From Methylophaga sp. (GTDB taxonomy: Bacteria; Pseudomonadota; Gammaproteobacteria; Nitrosococcales; Methylophagaceae), in contig NZ_JAUSCC010000069.1 in NCBI RefSeq assembly GCF_030651745.1, positions 1 to 7,976 on the forward strand: 7,976 bases of DNA, in the 5' to 3' direction. This document shows positions 6,373 to 7,976 of this stretch, piece after piece (positions within the stretch are counted from its first letter, which is position 1; each line of letters starts with the position of its first letter). The notes beneath the pieces were generated by a model. It was not told where the DNA came from. It made no database searches and saw only the letters and a list, made by a program, of their open reading frames with translations. The translations under genes and the position numbers were made by a program.

Positions 6373-7662
6373 ATGCAATGGGATTATTGGCGTTTACTGA
6401 CCGTGCTCAGCTTGGCAGGCTTTGTCGGGCTGGTAGTCGGGCATATGATGGCTTTTCTGTTTATTGCGGCACTTATTTATATTTTCTGGCTGCAAGGCAA
6501 ATGGTTTCAATTAAAAAGCTGGTTAGATAAACCGAAAAAAAATCGCTCGCCTGAAGCCGAAGGGGTGATTGATGATGTGTGTCGGCAGATAGAACAGATG
6601 CGGGCACAAAACAGCAGCCGCAAGAAAAAACTCACAGGTTATTTAAAACGTTTTCAGTCGGCCACTGCCGCATTACCCGATGCAGTTGTAGTAATGGGTG
6701 AATTTGGTCAGGTAAGTTGGGCCAATACCTCTGCAACAGAATTACTTGGCATCAGCTGGCCTAGAGATAATGGTGTGCGCGTTAATAATCTGGTGCGAGA
6801 TCCGGCATTTCAAAGCTTGCTTGAGATGGAAGTCGATGCTCCGACAGCGGTGATCTCTCCATCACCTATGGATGAGCGTATTCAGCTGGAATTTAAAGTA
6901 GTACGTTATGCCAGCAAGGATCGCTTGTTGATCGCCAGAGATATTACCCAAACCCAAAAACTGCAACGTATGCGCCGCGATTTTGTCGCCAATGTGTCGC
7001 ATGAATTACGTACTCCATTGACCGTATTACGTGGTTATCTGGAAACCCTGACCACGGAAAGTGATCCTGATTTATGGCGTCATGCATTACCGGTGATGCA
7101 GCAGCAAAGCCAGCGCATGCATTTAATGATTAAAGACTTGCTGGCTTTATCGCAACTGGAAACCGGTGATAAACCTTTATTACACAGACCAACGGATATT
7201 CCACGGCTACTAGCGGCAATTGTTGAAGATGCCAAACGTCTGGAACATTTCAACGCGCATCAGATAACCCTGCAGAACCTCAGTGATAAATGGTTACTGG
7301 CCGATGTCGATGAGCTGCGCAGTGCCATTTCCAATCTGGTGTTTAACGCGGTGAAATATACGCCGGAAGCGTGCGAGATTGAGGTTGTCTGGCAGGTTGA
7401 CCAAAATGTGCCGTCAATCAGTGTGATTGATCATGGTGATGGCATAGAAACCCGACATTTGGAAAGACTTACCGAACGGTTTTATCGCGTTGATTCCGGC
7501 CGTTCCCGTGAAGCGGGGGGAACGGGGCTTGGGCTCGCCATCGTGAAACATGTGCTGCAACGCCATAATGCGGTGCTCACTATTGATAGCCAGATTGGCC
7601 AAGGTTCGCGTTTTACCTGCATTTTTCCGGAAAATAAATTGGTTGAACCCAGCGATATCTAA
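6373..7662 (+). CDS. phoR: Phosphate regulon sensor histidine kinase PhoR
   Basis: Inner-membrane histidine kinase and phosphatase that sets the phosphorylation of PhoB. At 429 residues it matches E. coli PhoR (431). Two closely spaced membrane helices (about 8-24 and 26-41) leave no real periplasmic sensor domain, as usual for PhoR, which senses phosphate through the Pst transporter and PhoU. Next come a charged linker (about 50-90), a PAS domain (about 95-190, starting ALPDAVVVM), the HisKA dimerisation domain with phospho-accepting His210 in FVANVSHELRTPLTVLRGYL, and the ATPase domain: N box NLVFNAVKYTP (Asn325), G1 box DHGDGI (353-358), F-box ERFYRVD (368-374) and G2 box GGTGLGLAI (382-390). 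The ATG at 6373 is preceded by GGAG at 6362-6365. It is co-transcribed with phoB. No terminator is visible after the stop; the pstS Pho boxes begin 20 bases downstream. Confidence 0.96.
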   Translation: MQWDYWRLLTVLSLAGFVGLVVGHMMAFLFIAALIYIFWLQGKWFQLKSWLDKPKKNRSPEAEGVIDDVCRQIEQMRAQNSSRKKKLTGYLKRFQSATAALPDAVVVMGEFGQVSWANTSATELLGISWPRDNGVRVNNLVRDPAFQSLLEMEVDAPTAVISPSPMDERIQLEFKVVRYASKDRLLIARDITQTQKLQRMRRDFVANVSHELRTPLTVLRGYLETLTTESDPDLWRHALPVMQQQSQRMHLMIKDLLALSQLETGDKPLLHRPTDIPRLLAAIVEDAKRLEHFNAHQITLQNLSDKWLLADVDELRSAISNLVFNAVKYTPEACEIEVVWQVDQNVPSISVIDHGDGIETRHLERLTERFYRVDSGRSREAGGTGLGLAIVKHVLQRHNAVLTIDSQIGQGSRFTCIFPENKLVEPSDI

Positions 7663-7681
7663 GCTCAGATCATCGCTGCGG

Positions 7682-7737
7682 TTGTCATTGAATTGTCATA
7701 TTAACTTCATACTCTTGTCACAGTCCGGCCCGATACT
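7682..7737 (+). promoter_or_regulatory. Tandem Pho boxes and promoter of pstS
   Basis: Four 7-base units start at 7682, 7693, 7704 and 7715, exactly 11 bases apart: TTGTCAT, TTGTCAT, ACTTCAT and TTGTCAC, with 4-base linkers TGAA, ATTA and ACTC. Units one, two and four each match six of seven consensus positions; unit three is degenerate (four of seven). This makes two adjacent Pho boxes, 7682-7699 and 7704-7721. Ten bases after the second lies GATACT (7732-7737, four of six to TATAAT), the standard PhoB-dependent promoter layout. Transcription would start near 7744, leaving a leader of about 53 bases before pstS. Strong induction on phosphate starvation is expected. Confidence 0.88.
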
Positions 7738-7796
7738 AGGTCAGGTAAGCAGCTTGTAGTTGCTTTATTTCTCTCAACCAATGGAGCTGAACACTC

Positions 7797-7976
7797 ATGT
7801 TCAAAACTAAACTCGCCGTTCTGGGCGCCGCTGTGACGATGGCGTTCTCATCCGTAACACTGGCTGACGTTGATCCAAATCTTCCTGAATACAAATCTGT
7901 ATCAGGTGTATCTGGCAACTTGACCAGTATCGGTTCTGATACATTGAACAACCTGATGACATTGTGGGCTGAAGAA
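7797..7976 (+). CDS. pstS: Periplasmic phosphate-binding protein PstS, N-terminal part (cut by window edge)
   Basis: The first 60 codons are present and the frame is open at the window edge. The peptide begins [20 protein letters not shown], a signal peptide that should be cleaved after about residue 23 (VTLA before DVDPNLPEY). The mature start contains [24 protein letters not shown] (37-60), where the GSDT element belongs to the phosphate-binding loop near the N-terminus of PstS proteins of the Pseudomonas and marine gammaproteobacterial type. PstS binds phosphate in the periplasm and delivers it to the PstCAB ABC transporter, which also signals to PhoR through PhoU. The ATG at 7797 has GGAG at 7783-7786, 10 bases upstream. 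Tandem Pho boxes lie upstream. From known gene order, pstC, pstA, pstB and phoU are expected downstream, but none is in view. Alternative phosphate-binding paralogues cannot be excluded from so short a piece. Confidence 0.9.
   Translation, partial: MFKTKLAVLGAAVTMAFSSVTLADVDPNLPEYKSVSGVSGNLTSIGSDTLNNLMTLWAEE

Noticed and set aside
7736..7951. A 71-codon minus-strand frame across the pstS leader and start.
   Set aside because: It covers the pstS leader and its signal peptide coding region antisense, and its residues show no known domain. The plus-strand PstS reading is strongly supported.

Overview
The window looks like the chromosome of a moderate-GC gammaproteobacterium. The minus-strand order dsbD-aroQ-accB (type II dehydroquinase next to the biotin carrier of acetyl-CoA carboxylase) is the arrangement known from Pseudomonas and relatives, and PhoB, PhoR, PstS and DsbD are all of proteobacterial type. 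A marine or methylotrophic gammaproteobacterium is plausible, but the genus cannot be fixed from this sequence. No mobile element, tRNA, rRNA or CRISPR array was seen. No gene-free gap exceeds about 140 bases.

Left part (1-2515, minus strand): dsbD, aroQ and the start of accB run right to left. DsbD moves electrons across the inner membrane to periplasmic disulfide isomerases. AroQ performs a shikimate-pathway step. AccB carries biotin for fatty acid synthesis. aroQ and accB are separated by only 3 bases and are very likely co-transcribed. A 126-base gap separates dsbD from aroQ.

Centre (2516-2651): a divergent promoter region between dsbD and pit. It holds a perfect 9-bp inverted repeat with a 6-base spacer, two overlapping candidate sigma-70 promoters pointing outward, and a PhoB-box-like pair of repeats that covers the predicted -10 element of pit.

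Right part (2652-7976, plus strand): a phosphate locus. pit encodes a PiT-family phosphate transporter, arsJ a major facilitator that closely resembles the exporter of 1-arseno-3-phosphoglycerate, phoB-phoR the phosphate-starvation two-component system, and pstS (cut by the window edge) the periplasmic phosphate-binding protein of the high-affinity ABC transporter. Clear Pho boxes lie before phoB (one) and pstS (two in tandem, four repeats in 11-bp register), each with a candidate -10 exactly 10 bases downstream.

Working model (inference): under phosphate starvation PhoB activates phoBR and pst and may shut off or modulate pit. Arsenate enters through phosphate transporters, is attached to a glycolytic intermediate by GAPDH, and is exported by ArsJ. 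The most unusual point is that arsJ sits inside the phosphate regulon locus without the dedicated GAPDH gene that normally accompanies it.
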